Shown: positions 8,484-17,379, numbered from the stretch's first letter. The stretch is 64,000 bases of DNA from Arthrobacter sp. Soil736 (GCF_001428005.1 NZ_LMSB01000034.1:63793-127792); one strand, 5' to 3'. Notes: generated by a model from the sequence alone, not told the origin. Numbers and translations are program-made.

Positions 8484-9644
8484 ATGCTCTCGGACAAAGC
8501 CCGCCCTGTCATCGAGGCCACGCTTCCGCTGGTCGGTTCCCGGATCGGCGAAATCACGCCCAAGTTCTATGCCCGGCTTTTCGCCGCCCACCCCGAACTC
8601 CTGGACGGCCTGTTCAGCCGCTCCAACCAGCGCTCCGGCAACCAGCAGCAGGCGCTGGCCGGCAGCATCGCCGCCTTCGCGACCCACTTGGTCAACAACC
8701 CGGGCACGCTTCCGGAGGCCGTGCTGTCCAGGATTGCGCACAAGCACGCCTCGCTGGGCATCACCGAACCGCAGTACCAGGTGGTCTACGAGCACCTGTT
8801 CGCTGCCATCGCGGAGGACCTGGCCGGGGTCATCACCCCCGAAATCGCCGAGGCCTGGACCGAGGTCTACTGGCTCATGGCGGACGCGCTGATCAAACTG
8901 GAAAAGGGACTCTACGCGGCTCAGGCAAACAGCAAGATGTGGACGCCATGGAAGGTGGCCGCCAAGACGCCGGCCGGAACCGGTGCCATCACCTTCACGC
9001 TTGAACCGGCGGACGACACTCCCATCACTCCCGCGCTTCCGGGCCAGTATGTCAGCGTGAAGGTCCAGCTGCCGGACGGCCTTCGCCAGGTCCGCCAGTA
9101 CTCACTGTCCGACGACGCGGGCACGGCCCGCACCTTCACCACAAAGCTGGACGACGGCGGCGAGGTGTCCCCGGTGCTGCACGCCGGCGTCGGTGTTGGA
9201 GACATCCTGGAAATCTCCAACCCGTACGGCGAAATCACGCTCAAGGACGGGGACGGCCCCGTGGTCCTCGCATCCGCCGGCATCGGCTGCACTCCCACGG
9301 CCTCCATCCTGCGTTCGCTCGCGGAGGCAGAGACCGGGCGGCAGGTGCTGGTGCTGCACGCGGAAAGCACCCTCGACAGCTGGGCCCTGCGCGGGCAGAT
9401 GACCGAGGATGTGGAGCGCCTTGACGGCGCAGACCTTCAGCTCTGGCTCGAGGAGCCGCAGTCCGGATCCAGGGCCGGTTTCATGTCGCTGCGCGAAGTG
9501 GACGTGCCGGCCGACGCATCGCTGTACCTGTGCGGCCCGCTGCCGTTCATGCGGAAAATCCGCAGCGAGGCCATCGACGCCGGCATTCCGGCGACCCGGA
9601 TCCACTACGAGGTCTTCGGCCCGGACATCTGGCTCGCCTCATAA
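8484..9644 (+). CDS. hmp: Flavohemoprotein, nitric oxide dioxygenase
   Basis: This 386-residue two-module protein oxidises NO to nitrate with O2 and NAD(P)H. The N-terminal globin (residues 1-138) has the proximal-His region IAHKHASLGI and FAAHPELLDGLF. The FAD domain follows with RQYSLS (about residue 205) and GDILEISNPYGE. The NAD domain has ASAGIGCTPTASILRSL, and the C terminus has CGPLPFM and HYEVFGP. The length matches Hmp. The ATG at 8484 is preceded by AGGAG five bases upstream; the longer frame from 8400 would overlap the operator. Regulation by the adjacent NsrR-like protein through the 8380-8400 dyad is likely. Confidence 0.95.
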   Translation: MLSDKARPVIEATLPLVGSRIGEITPKFYARLFAAHPELLDGLFSRSNQRSGNQQQALAGSIAAFATHLVNNPGTLPEAVLSRIAHKHASLGITEPQYQVVYEHLFAAIAEDLAGVITPEIAEAWTEVYWLMADALIKLEKGLYAAQANSKMWTPWKVAAKTPAGTGAITFTLEPADDTPITPALPGQYVSVKVQLPDGLRQVRQYSLSDDAGTARTFTTKLDDGGEVSPVLHAGVGVGDILEISNPYGEITLKDGDGPVVLASAGIGCTPTASILRSLAEAETGRQVLVLHAESTLDSWALRGQMTEDVERLDGADLQLWLEEPQSGSRAGFMSLREVDVPADASLYLCGPLPFMRKIRSEAIDAGIPATRIHYEVFGPDIWLAS

Positions 9645-9653
9645 CCGCAGAAG

Positions 9654-9697
9654 CGCGAACGGACACTTAGGCCCCGGGGCTTAAGTGTCCGTTCGCG
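9654..9697. repeat. Intergenic palindrome, family A (copy 1)
   Basis: The arms CGCGAACGGACACTT and AAGTGTCCGTTCGCG pair perfectly, and the 14-base centre AGGCCCCGGGGCTT is almost fully self-complementary. The same 15-base arms recur at 14550-14611 around a different centre. It lies between convergent genes, 10 bases after the hmp stop. Confidence 0.8.
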
Positions 9698-9700
9698 TTA

Positions 9701-9756
9701 AGTACGACGGCGGCCCCGCACCTTCCAGCGAAAAGGTGCGGGGCCGCCGTCGTACT
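9701..9756. terminator. Bidirectional hairpin terminator between hmp and pckG
   Basis: A perfect 24-bp stem starting AGTACGACGGCGG, with an 8-base loop. It lies four bases after the family A palindrome and 15 bases from the pckG stop. There is no long T run, so it could work through the very stable stem. Confidence 0.7.
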
Positions 9757-9770
9757 GAATTGCAGGCGGT

Positions 9771-11597
9771 CTAGGCCAGGCGGGCTTTCAGCCCGTCAAG
9801 CTCGCTTTGGAGCGCCGCGGGCAGCGAGCTGCCGAAGTTGGCGAACCATTCCTCGATCGAAGCGAGCTCGGTCTTCCACTCATCGGGGTCGACGCGCACA
9901 GCCGCTTCCACCTCGGCGGGGGTCATGTCCAGGCCGGTCAGGTCGATGGAGTCGCCGGTCGGCACGAAGCCGATGGGCGTCTCCACGGCGTCGGCCTTGC
10001 CTTCGAGGCGTTCGATGGCCCACTTGAGGACGCGTGCGTTGTCCCCGAAGCCCGGCCAGGCGAAGCCGCCCTCGGCGGTGCGGCGGAACCAGTTCACCAG
10101 GAAGATCTTGGGCAGACGCTCCGGGTTGGCCTTGGCGGACAGGTTCACCCAGTGGTTCAGGTAGTCGCCTGCGTCGTAGCCGATGAACGGGAGCATGGCC
10201 ATCGGGTCGCGGCGCACGACGCCAACGGCACCGGCGGCGGCGGCGGTGGTCTCCGAGGACAGCGTCGAGCCCATGAAGATGCCGTTGGACCAGTCACGCG
10301 CCTGGGTGACCAGCGGGATGGTGGTCTTGCGGCGGCCGCCAAACAGGATCGCTGACAGCTCTACGCCATTCGGGCTGTGGTATTCCTCGGCCAGCATGTC
10401 GATCTGGTCGATCGGCGTGCAGAAGCGGGAGTTCGGGTGGGCCGCCGGCTTGTCGGGGCCGGGCGTCCAGGAGTTGCCCTGCCAGTCGGTGAGGTGGGCG
10501 GGCACTTCCTCAGTCATGCCCTCCCACCACACGCCGCCGTCGTCCGTGATTGCGACGTTGGTGAAGATGCTGTTGCCCTTGGCGATGGCGCGCATCGCGT
10601 TCGGGTTGGTGCCCCAGCCGGTGCCGGGAGCGACGCCGAACAGGCCCGCTTCCGGGTTGACGGCGCGGAGTTCGCCTTCCTTGCCGAAGCGCATCCAGGT
10701 GATGTCGTCCCCGAGGGTCTCCACCTTCCAGCCTTCGATGGTGGGGTCCAGCAGGGCAAGGTTGGTCTTGCCGCAGGCGGACGGGAACGCAGCGGAAACG
10801 TAGTAGGTCTTCTTTTCCGGCGAGGTCAGCTTGAGGATCAGCATGTGCTCGGCCAGCCAGCCCTCATCATGCGCCATGACGGAGGCGATGCGCAGGGCGT
10901 AGCACTTCTTGCCGAGCAGGGCGTTTCCGCCGTAGCCCGAGCCGAAGGACCAGATGGACCGTTCCTCGGGGAAGTGGACGATCCACTTGTCCGGGTTGCA
11001 CGGCCAGGAAACGTCAGCCTGGCCGGGCTCCAGCGGAGCGCCGAGGGAGTGCAGCGCCGGGACAAAGAAGGCGTTCGTCTCGGTGATCCGGTTCAGGACG
11101 TCCGTGCCGATGCGGGCCATGATGCGCATGGATGCAACAACGTAGGCGCTGTCGGTGATCTCGACGCCGAACTTGGGATCCTCGGCATCTAGGTGGCCCA
11201 TGACGAACGGGATGACGTACATGGTGCGGCCGCGCATGGAGCCGGAGAACAGCCCGTGCAGCTTCTCCTTCATCTCAGCCGGAGCCATCCAGTTGTTGGT
11301 GAAGCCGGCGTCGTGCTCGTTTTCGGAGCAGATGAACGTCTGCTCTTCCACGCGGGCCACGTCGGCGGGGTCTGAGAACGCGGCGAAGGAGTTGGGGAAC
11401 AGCTCCGGGTTCAGCCGCTTCAGCGTGCCCGCGGCGACCAGTTCGTCGGTCAGGCGGGTGTTTTCTTCCTCGGAGCCGTCAACCCAGTGAATCCGGTCCG
11501 GCTGGGTCAGCCCAGCGACCTCTTCAACCCACGCCAGGAGTCCGGCATGTGTGGTGGGTGCTTTCTCAAGCAGCGGCAGTCGCGCCAGATGGCCCAT
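9771..11597 (-). CDS. pckG: Phosphoenolpyruvate carboxykinase (GTP)
   Basis: A 608-residue enzyme converting oxaloacetate and GTP to phosphoenolpyruvate, GDP and CO2, the entry step of gluconeogenesis. The GTP-class signature loop AAFPSACGKTNLALLDP (kinase-1a/P-loop) is present with DDITWMRFG and GVAPGTGWGTNPNA. The substrate-binding SMRGRTMYVIPF motif lies near residue 140. The length is exactly that of the family. The ATG at 11597 has an AAGGGAA ribosome-binding site six bases upstream. It is monocistronic, with a strong hairpin after its stop and a CRP/GlxR-like site about 150 bases upstream. Confidence 0.97.
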   Translation of the reverse strand: MGHLARLPLLEKAPTTHAGLLAWVEEVAGLTQPDRIHWVDGSEEENTRLTDELVAAGTLKRLNPELFPNSFAAFSDPADVARVEEQTFICSENEHDAGFTNNWMAPAEMKEKLHGLFSGSMRGRTMYVIPFVMGHLDAEDPKFGVEITDSAYVVASMRIMARIGTDVLNRITETNAFFVPALHSLGAPLEPGQADVSWPCNPDKWIVHFPEERSIWSFGSGYGGNALLGKKCYALRIASVMAHDEGWLAEHMLILKLTSPEKKTYYVSAAFPSACGKTNLALLDPTIEGWKVETLGDDITWMRFGKEGELRAVNPEAGLFGVAPGTGWGTNPNAMRAIAKGNSIFTNVAITDDGGVWWEGMTEEVPAHLTDWQGNSWTPGPDKPAAHPNSRFCTPIDQIDMLAEEYHSPNGVELSAILFGGRRKTTIPLVTQARDWSNGIFMGSTLSSETTAAAAGAVGVVRRDPMAMLPFIGYDAGDYLNHWVNLSAKANPERLPKIFLVNWFRRTAEGGFAWPGFGDNARVLKWAIERLEGKADAVETPIGFVPTGDSIDLTGLDMTPAEVEAAVRVDPDEWKTELASIEEWFANFGSSLPAALQSELDGLKARLA

Positions 11598-11746
11598 TGT
11601 GGTTCCCTTCGTCGGGGTCAGTGGTGTGTGCTAAATGCTATTTGTGATCACGTAGCCCAATTCGTAGTCAGACATCGGATGTCCGCCCCCTCGGCGGGCA
11701 AATTCCGCGGAAACTCAAGGATCCGAGATCTAGAAATCTTGAAATT

Positions 11747-11762
11747 AGTGACGAAGGTCACA
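11747..11762. promoter_or_regulatory. CRP/GlxR-like operator upstream of pckG
   Basis: AGTGACGAAGGTCACA differs from the CRP-family consensus TGTGA-N6-TCACA at one half-site base. It is 150 bases upstream of the pckG start and 115 bases upstream of tRNA-Arg. Carbon-source control of PEP carboxykinase makes it plausible for pckG. A perfect 12-bp palindrome, TAGACCGGTCTA, follows at 11763-11774. Confidence 0.4.
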
Positions 11763-11876
11763 TAGACCGGTCTAGTAGCGGAGATTACACAGTTCTCGAT
11801 TTGGAACTGGGGCGGACCTCGCGTAAAGTTATTCGAGGTTCGGGGCGAGCGAAGAGTTCGGCAGGAACCGGAAGAT

Positions 11877-11950
<74 letters not shown>

Positions 11951-11955
11951 CAGAG

Positions 11956-11991
11956 AGAAGATCCGCACCGGATATCCGGTGCGGATCTTCT
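11956..11991 (+). terminator. Palindromic terminator after tRNA-Arg
   Basis: A perfect 36-bp palindrome, with arms reading AGAAGATCCGCACCGGAT and its complement around a central GATATC, six bases after the tRNA. TGCTTTAA follows on the 3' side. Confidence 0.65.
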
Positions 11992-12063
11992 GCTTTAAGC
12001 CCGGGTCTGGGTCAGCCGTGACGCGCGTGCGTCGGCTGTGCTCGGGAGCCCCTACCGCGGGCG

Positions 12064-12135
12064 GGCGTCACTCGGTGACGGCGTCACTGCCGGTGCGGGC
12101 GACACCCGGCGACGGCGTCACTCGGTGACGGCGTC
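12064..12135. repeat. Pair of 22-bp direct repeats at the 3' end of the FadR-type gene
   Basis: The same 22 bases, with core GTCACTCGGTGACGGCG, occur at 12064-12085 and 12114-12135, 50 bases apart. The core contains a GTCAC-3-GTGAC dyad. The right copy covers the last codons and stop of the minus-strand regulator gene; the left copy is intergenic. It looks like a short local duplication. Confidence 0.7.
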
Positions 12136-12846
12136 GGAAATCCGGCGGCGGATGCCGTCGAAGTGGCGGGTCAGCTCCCGGGCGGCACGCGCCTTGTCAC
12201 CGGCCGCCACGGCCGCGTAGACGTTCCGGTGCAGCGCGGCCACGGCAGCCAGGTCCTCGGCGCCCGCCCCGATCTCGGTATGGATTTTGCGGTAAACCTT
12301 CCAGAAGACACCCAGCAGGTTGAGCAGGAGCTCGTTGTTCAGGGGTTCAAAGAGCCTGCTGTGGAAGTCGGAGTCGGCGTCGACGAAGGACTCGCCCGCC
12401 GCCGCCAGCTCCTCCATCCGGACCACCGATTCCTCGATGCCGGCCAGCTGCTCGGCTGTGATCAGGTCCATCGAGCTGCCGATGAGGCCTGACTCCAGCG
12501 CCTGGCGCACGTCCACGAGCTGCAGCGCCTCAAGCCCGTGGTGCCGCAGGGACAGCCTGGCGCGGAAAATCAGGCCGTCCGCCAAGGCTTCAAAATTGCT
12601 GGGCGCCACGAACATTCCGAAGCCGTGGCGGATCTCAATGACGCCCAGGGCCTGCAGGACCTTGAGCGATTCCCGCAGCGTGTTCCGGCCCACCCCAAGG
12701 GCGATGCATAGCTCGTTCTCCGTGGGCAGCGCATCGCCGGCTTCGAGTTCGCGGTCCAGGATGAGGTCCATGATGTCCGACTGCAGGGCACGAAGGCGGG
12801 CCTGGGCGCTGAACCTGGCCGGCGGAACGATATTCGGGGACGGCAT
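12118..12846 (-). CDS. FadR-subfamily GntR transcriptional regulator
   Basis: A 242-residue GntR-type regulator. The N-terminal winged helix includes ALPTENELCIALGVGRNTLRE and the wing VIEIRHGFGMFV. The C-terminal all-helical FCD domain has D..HSRLFEPLNNELL and LHRNVYAAVAAGD, with the usual Asp/His metal-binding spacing (DFHSRL and HRNVY). The ATG at 12846 was chosen because AAGGAG lies seven bases upstream; the frame stays open to 13080 but adds only low-complexity sequence. It is divergent from the flavoprotein at 13071, with about 220 bases between them, so it may control that gene. The effector is unknown. Confidence 0.85.
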   Translation of the reverse strand: MPSPNIVPPARFSAQARLRALQSDIMDLILDRELEAGDALPTENELCIALGVGRNTLRESLKVLQALGVIEIRHGFGMFVAPSNFEALADGLIFRARLSLRHHGLEALQLVDVRQALESGLIGSSMDLITAEQLAGIEESVVRMEELAAAGESFVDADSDFHSRLFEPLNNELLLNLLGVFWKVYRKIHTEIGAGAEDLAAVAALHRNVYAAVAAGDKARAARELTRHFDGIRRRISDAVTE

Positions 12847-13058
12847 CGGAACTCCTTCGTGACGGTACTTCCCCACACCGTAGCGGATGTCCCATGTCCC
12901 CTGAGCGGGACGGTGCATTGTTACGGACCCTGGCATTGGTGCGGACCCCGGCTGCATCGGTGGCGCCGGTGCCGGCGGCGTGCGCCGGCCGCCAGCCCCA
13001 CGCCGCGCCTGCCGCGCGTCCGCGCCGCGCGCCCAATAAACGATGCAGGGCCCCGGCG

Positions 13059-13064
13059 TAGGCT
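13059..13064 (+). promoter_or_regulatory. -10 box of a probable leaderless promoter for the flavoprotein gene
   Basis: TAGGCT matches TANNNT and lies exactly at -12 to -7 from the ATG at 13071; no Shine-Dalgarno sequence is present. This indicates a leaderless mRNA. The -35 hexamer is poor. Confidence 0.45.
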
Positions 13065-13070
13065 GTTGCC

Positions 13071-14531
13071 ATGACGCCACATGTTGTTGAACGGGAATTC
13101 GATGTCATTGTGATCGGCGCCGGCGCTGCAGGCGAAAACGTCGCAGACCGCGTGGTGCAGGGTGGCCTCACCGCGGTGCTGGTGGAGGCTGAACTGGTGG
13201 GCGGCGAATGCTCTTACTGGGCCTGCATGCCGTCAAAGGCCCTGCTCCGGCCCGGCACCGCGCTCCACGGTGCACAGGCTGTCCCCGGAGCCCGCGAGGC
13301 GGTCACCCGGACCCTTGACGTCGCGGCCGTCCTCGCGAGCCGCGACGCCTTCACCTCGAAGTGGCAGGACGACAGCCAGGTGAAGTGGGTGGAGGAGGCC
13401 GGCATTGAGCTGATCCGCGGGCAGGGCCGGATCACCGCGCCCCGGGCCGCGGAAGTCGCCGGCCTCGACGGCAAGTCATACGTGCTCACTGCGCGTCACG
13501 CCGTCGTCCTGGCGAACGGTTCCACGCCCAACCTGCCGCCCATCGACGGACTTTCCGAGGTTCCCTACTGGGGAACCCGCGAGGCGACGTCGGCCAAGGA
13601 GGTTCCGGAACGGCTGGCCGTCCTTGGCGGGGGCGTCGCCGGCACGGAGCTCGCCCAGGCCTTTGCCCGCCTCGGGTCGGCCGTGACCCTTGTGGCGCGC
13701 AGCGGCCTGCTGCGAAACTTTCCCGCGGAGGCTGCGAAGCTCGTTGCCGCCGGGCTCCGCGCCGACGGAGTGGAAATCCGCCTGAATACCAAGACGCAAA
13801 GCGTCCGCAAAGACGGAGACGGCGCCCTGACCCTGACGTTCGACGGCGGCGACACCGTTTCGGTGGACAAGCTGCTGGTTTCGACGGGGAGGCATCCCGC
13901 CCTCGAGGGGCTCGGGCTGGAAAGCGTGGGGCTCGCTGCCGGCACGGGAACGGCCCCGACGCTGAGCACGGACTCCACCGGCCTGGTGCACGGCGCCGCC
14001 GGCAGTGACGACGGTCCGTGGCTGTATGCCGTGGGGGACGCGGCCGGCAATGCCCTGCTGACCCACCAGGGCAAGTACGAGGCCCGCGCCACCGGCGCAG
14101 CCATCGCGGACCGCGCCAAAGGCGAGCTGAAGGGGGCGCCCGCAGACTGGAGCCGCTGTGCGCAGACCGCAAACAAGCACGCGGTTCCCAATGTGGTGTT
14201 CACGGATCCGGAGCTGGCGAATGTCGGCCGGTCCGTGGAGCAGGCCCGAAAGGACGGCTACAACGTGTCGTCCGTGGAGCTGCCCATCGCCGTGGCCGGT
14301 TCGTCCCTGCACGCTAGGAACTACGAGGGCTGGGCGCAGCTCGTGATCGATGAGGACCGCAAGGTCCTGCTGGGTGCGACCTTCGCCGGCCCCGACGTCG
14401 CCGAGCTGCTGCACGCGGCGACAATCGCCGTCGTCGGCGGGGTACCGCTCGACCGGCTCTGGCACGCCGTCCCCTCCTACCCCACCGTCAGCGAAGTCTG
14501 GCTCCGGCTCCTGGAGAAGTACGGCCTCTGA
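13071..14531 (+). CDS. Pyridine nucleotide-disulfide oxidoreductase (dihydrolipoamide dehydrogenase-like)
   Basis: A 486-residue class I flavoprotein disulfide reductase. The FAD motif is DVIVIGAGAAGENVA. The redox-active pair is in GGECSYWACMPSKALLRP, a C-x4-C motif with an unusual SYWA filling where most members have LNVG. The NAD motif is LAVLGGGVAGTELAQAFARLG, and the second FAD motif is LYAVGDAAG. The C-terminal interface motif HAVPSYPTVSEVW supplies the catalytic His-Glu of the other subunit. No pyruvate dehydrogenase E1/E2 genes are adjacent, so it is probably a stand-alone reductase of unknown substrate rather than Lpd itself. A divergent FadR-type regulator lies upstream. Confidence 0.85.
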   Translation: MTPHVVEREFDVIVIGAGAAGENVADRVVQGGLTAVLVEAELVGGECSYWACMPSKALLRPGTALHGAQAVPGAREAVTRTLDVAAVLASRDAFTSKWQDDSQVKWVEEAGIELIRGQGRITAPRAAEVAGLDGKSYVLTARHAVVLANGSTPNLPPIDGLSEVPYWGTREATSAKEVPERLAVLGGGVAGTELAQAFARLGSAVTLVARSGLLRNFPAEAAKLVAAGLRADGVEIRLNTKTQSVRKDGDGALTLTFDGGDTVSVDKLLVSTGRHPALEGLGLESVGLAAGTGTAPTLSTDSTGLVHGAAGSDDGPWLYAVGDAAGNALLTHQGKYEARATGAAIADRAKGELKGAPADWSRCAQTANKHAVPNVVFTDPELANVGRSVEQARKDGYNVSSVELPIAVAGSSLHARNYEGWAQLVIDEDRKVLLGATFAGPDVAELLHAATIAVVGGVPLDRLWHAVPSYPTVSEVWLRLLEKYGL

Positions 14532-14549
14532 CCCCTGGGAAAACCAGAG

Positions 14550-14611
14550 CGCGAACGGACACTTGCGGCCCCAAATCCCGGCGATTTTGGGGCCTCAAGT
14601 GTCCGTTCGCG
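14550..14611. repeat. Intergenic palindrome, family A (copy 2)
   Basis: The outer arms CGCGAACGGACACTT and AAGTGTCCGTTCGCG are identical to the element at 9654-9697. The inside is a second hairpin with arms GGCCCCAAA and TTTTGGGGCC. It lies 19 bases after the flavoprotein stop and may act as its terminator. Confidence 0.8.
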
Positions 14612-14647
14612 CATGACTGATGGGTCACAGTGGCACGAATCTATTTG

Positions 14648-14663
14648 AACTGACCGGTCAGTT
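14648..14663. promoter_or_regulatory. Perfect 16-bp palindrome, probable TetR operator of the YhgE operon
   Basis: AACTGACCGGTCAGTT is fully self-complementary and lies 42 bases upstream of the first gene of an operon that contains its own TetR-type regulator. Autoregulation is the natural reading. Confidence 0.7.
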
Positions 14664-14704
14664 TAGTTAGCCTTGATGCAGACGACATCTGCGAAAGGCT
14701 CCCT

Positions 14705-15346
14705 TTGCTCTCCGTACAACAGCTTCGCGTGAACGGCAGGCGGGACGATCTCCTCCCGCCCACGTCACTGCAGGCATCCCGCGGCGAACTGCTGCTGGTC
14801 ACGGCCGACCGCCAGGACCAGCGGACCGCGCTGGCCCTGGCCATCAGCGGCCGGATGAAGCCCGGCGGCGGCACCATCAGCTGGGACGGGCAGGCCAAAA
14901 TCAAGCAGCTCCGCACCGCCGGCGCGCTGGTGGACTCCCCCGGCGTCAACGAACCCGAACAGCACCTGAGTGTCCGCGACCTGGTGACGGAGGACTTGTC
15001 CCTCATTCCGCGCCGGTACCGCGGCGCCCTCCTCAGCAAGCCCTGGCTGAAGGTCAACCGGTTCGAGGACATCGCCGGGATGTGGGCTGAGCAGCTCCCG
15101 CCGCGGCGCCGCACCGAGCTCCTGACAGCCCTGGCGCTCGCCAACCCGCGCACCGACCTCCTTGTCCTGGACTCCCCCGACAGGCACAGCGCCGATCCGG
15201 CGGACTGGCTGCCGCGGCTCCAGGAACTGGCGTACGACGGCGGCCGGCCACTCGCCGTCGTCGCCACCGTGACTGCCCTCCCGCCCGGCTGGACCGGCCC
15301 GGCCGCCGTCATCGAAGAACAACCCGAAAACGAGGACGCAAAGTGA
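14705..15346 (+). CDS. ABC-transporter ATPase-like protein with degenerate nucleotide-binding motifs
   Basis: A 213-residue protein with the overall layout of an ABC ATPase. The Walker A position (about residues 30-45) reads LLLVTADRQDQRTALALAI and lacks the GxxGxGK(S/T) loop. The signature position reads WAEQLPPRRRTELLTALAL, and Walker B is LLVLDSPD with Ser in place of the catalytic Glu. It may therefore not hydrolyse ATP. The start is TTG at 14705, with GAAAGG six bases upstream. It is coupled (GTGA overlap) to the YhgE/Pip-like membrane protein and so is probably its cytoplasmic partner. Degeneration of all three motifs rather than one suggests long-standing loss of catalysis. Confidence 0.65.
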   Translation: MLSVQQLRVNGRRDDLLPPTSLQASRGELLLVTADRQDQRTALALAISGRMKPGGGTISWDGQAKIKQLRTAGALVDSPGVNEPEQHLSVRDLVTEDLSLIPRRYRGALLSKPWLKVNRFEDIAGMWAEQLPPRRRTELLTALALANPRTDLLVLDSPDRHSADPADWLPRLQELAYDGGRPLAVVATVTALPPGWTGPAAVIEEQPENEDAK

Positions 15347-17379
15347 CTGTGCTGCGGCTTGCCCGTTCCGAACTCAAGCGGATGACCGGCGGCCTGCTGC
15401 CCAAGCTGACCATCTTGGCGCTGACCATGGTGCCCCTGCTTTACGGCGCAGTGTACCTGTACGCCAACTGGAATCCGTATGGCAACCTGAACCGGATTGA
15501 CGCCGCGCTCGTGATGGAGGACACCGGCGCCGCCACCAGCGACGGCGTCCGCCTGCAGGCCGGGCAGAAGGTGGCCGAGAGCCTGGTTGAAGGGCACGTG
15601 TTCAACTGGCAGCCCGTCCAGTCCGCAGCCGAAGCCGACCAGGGCGTCAGCGACGGAAAGTACGCCTTTGCGCTCAAAATCCCCCGCGACTTTTCCAGCA
15701 ACCTGGCCTCCCCGGGAAGTTTCGATTCGGCCAGCCAGGCCATGCTCAACGTCACCACCAACGACGCCAACAACTACCTGCTCAGCACCATCGTGGACAA
15801 GCTCACCACCGCCGTGCATGCCTCAGTCGCCAAGGAGGTCGGCGCGGAAACAGCGAACCAGCTCCTGACGGGCTTCGGCACCATCCACACACAAATGGCC
15901 AAGGCGGCCGACGGCGCGGAAACCCTGGCGGACGGTGTCGCCCGGCTCCGCGACGGCGCCGCAAGTCTGCACCAGGGCACCGGCCAGCTCGAGGCAGGCG
16001 CGGCGGAACTGTACAACGGCGAGGTCAAACTTCGCGACGGCGCCGCGCAGCTGGCTTCCGGAGCCGGCCAGCTGAGCGGCGGGCTGGCACAGCTCAAGGA
16101 CAAGACTGCCGGGCTTCCCGCCGATTCGCAGAGACTCTCCGACGGCGCGGCCCAGGTCGCCGCCGGAAACGCGGCACTGAACACCAGAGTCCAGGACGTC
16201 GTCGGGCAGCTGCAGGCCGCAGACACCGGCCTCCGGACACGGGTCCAGGAGTCCAACGCCCGGCTGGTCGCCGCCGGGGTCCTCACCCAGGAACAGGCAG
16301 CCAAAGTCCTGGCGGAATTCGACACCGCCGCCGCCTCGGGCCCGGCCACCGACGCGAGGACGAAAATCCAGGCCGACGCCGCACAGATCCAGCAGCTCGC
16401 CGACGGCTCCGCCGCCGTGAGCGCCGGGGCGGCCAGGCTCGCCGCAGCAACGCCCGCGCTGTCCGGCGCCATCTCGACCGCCTCGAGCGGCGCGGACCGG
16501 CTCGCCGCCGGCGCCACAACCCTGGCAGCCGGACAGCAGACGGCCGTGGACGGTGCGGCCGCGCTGTCCGAGGGGGCCCGTAAGCTTGACAACGGCGCAG
16601 CCCAGCTGGAGACCGGTGCAGGCACCGCCGCCGACGGTTCCCGGACGCTGGCCACGGAGCTGTCGAAGGGTGCCGGCAAGGTACCGAACCCGGATGAAGC
16701 GCAGAAAAACAACCTCTCCGGAGTGATGTCCGACCCCGTGGCCGTCAGCAACGTATCGCAGGCCAAGGCTGGTTCCTACGGCGCCGGACTGGCGCCCTTC
16801 TTCCTGACCCTGGCATTGTGGATCGGCGTGTTCATGCTGATCCAGGCCATGCGCCCCGTCACTCAGCGCGCCCTCGCCTCCAACGCCCCCGCCTGGAAGA
16901 TCGCCGTCGGAGGCTGGCTTCCGTTCCTTGCCGTGTCCGCCGTGCAGGCCAGCCTGCTCACCGTTGTGGTGAATGTCGCGCTGGGGCTGAATCCTGCCCA
17001 TCCGGTGCTCATGTGGCTGTTCCTGCTTGCCGCGGCGGCGGCCTTCAGTGCCATCATCCAGGGCGTGGTGGCACTGCTGGGTTCTCCCGGGAAGCTGGTG
17101 GTGCTCATTCTCCTCGTGCTGCAGCTTGTCTCCTCCGGCGGAACCTTCCCGTGGCAGACCACGCCGCAGCCGCTGCATGTGGTGCATCAGATCCTGCCCA
17201 TGGGTTACGTGGTCAACGGCATGCGGCACCTGATCTACGGCGCGGACCTCTCGATGATTCCGTCCACCGTGGCGGGACTGCTTGGCTACACTTTGCTGGG
17301 GGTGGTGCTCTCAACGCTGGCCGTCCGCAAGCACAAGTTCTGGACCCTCAAAACCCTGAAACCGGAGATCGCCGTATGA
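15343..17379 (+). CDS. YhgE/Pip-type ABC-2-like membrane protein
   Basis: A 678-residue membrane protein. It has one N-terminal transmembrane helix (about residues 20-42), a large outer domain, and about six C-terminal helices from residue 480. The central region (about residues 185-430) is built of repeats of the form LxxGAxxLxxGA, typical of the YhgE/Pip family (phage-infection-protein homologues) and likely to form long helices outside the membrane. The GTG start overlaps the upstream ATPase-like gene by four bases; its stop overlaps the TetR gene likewise. YhgE relatives are linked to export of toxins or lipids in other Gram-positives. The cargo here is unknown. Confidence 0.82.
   Translation: MTVLRLARSELKRMTGGLLPKLTILALTMVPLLYGAVYLYANWNPYGNLNRIDAALVMEDTGAATSDGVRLQAGQKVAESLVEGHVFNWQPVQSAAEADQGVSDGKYAFALKIPRDFSSNLASPGSFDSASQAMLNVTTNDANNYLLSTIVDKLTTAVHASVAKEVGAETANQLLTGFGTIHTQMAKAADGAETLADGVARLRDGAASLHQGTGQLEAGAAELYNGEVKLRDGAAQLASGAGQLSGGLAQLKDKTAGLPADSQRLSDGAAQVAAGNAALNTRVQDVVGQLQAADTGLRTRVQESNARLVAAGVLTQEQAAKVLAEFDTAAASGPATDARTKIQADAAQIQQLADGSAAVSAGAARLAAATPALSGAISTASSGADRLAAGATTLAAGQQTAVDGAAALSEGARKLDNGAAQLETGAGTAADGSRTLATELSKGAGKVPNPDEAQKNNLSGVMSDPVAVSNVSQAKAGSYGAGLAPFFLTLALWIGVFMLIQAMRPVTQRALASNAPAWKIAVGGWLPFLAVSAVQASLLTVVVNVALGLNPAHPVLMWLFLLAAAAAFSAIIQGVVALLGSPGKLVVLILLVLQLVSSGGTFPWQTTPQPLHVVHQILPMGYVVNGMRHLIYGADLSMIPSTVAGLLGYTLLGVVLSTLAVRKHKFWTLKTLKPEIAV

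Noticed and set aside
12887..13070. Extension of the FadR-type regulator to 13080
   Set aside because: The extra 78 residues are low-complexity and lack a ribosome-binding site, whereas 12846 has AAGGAG.
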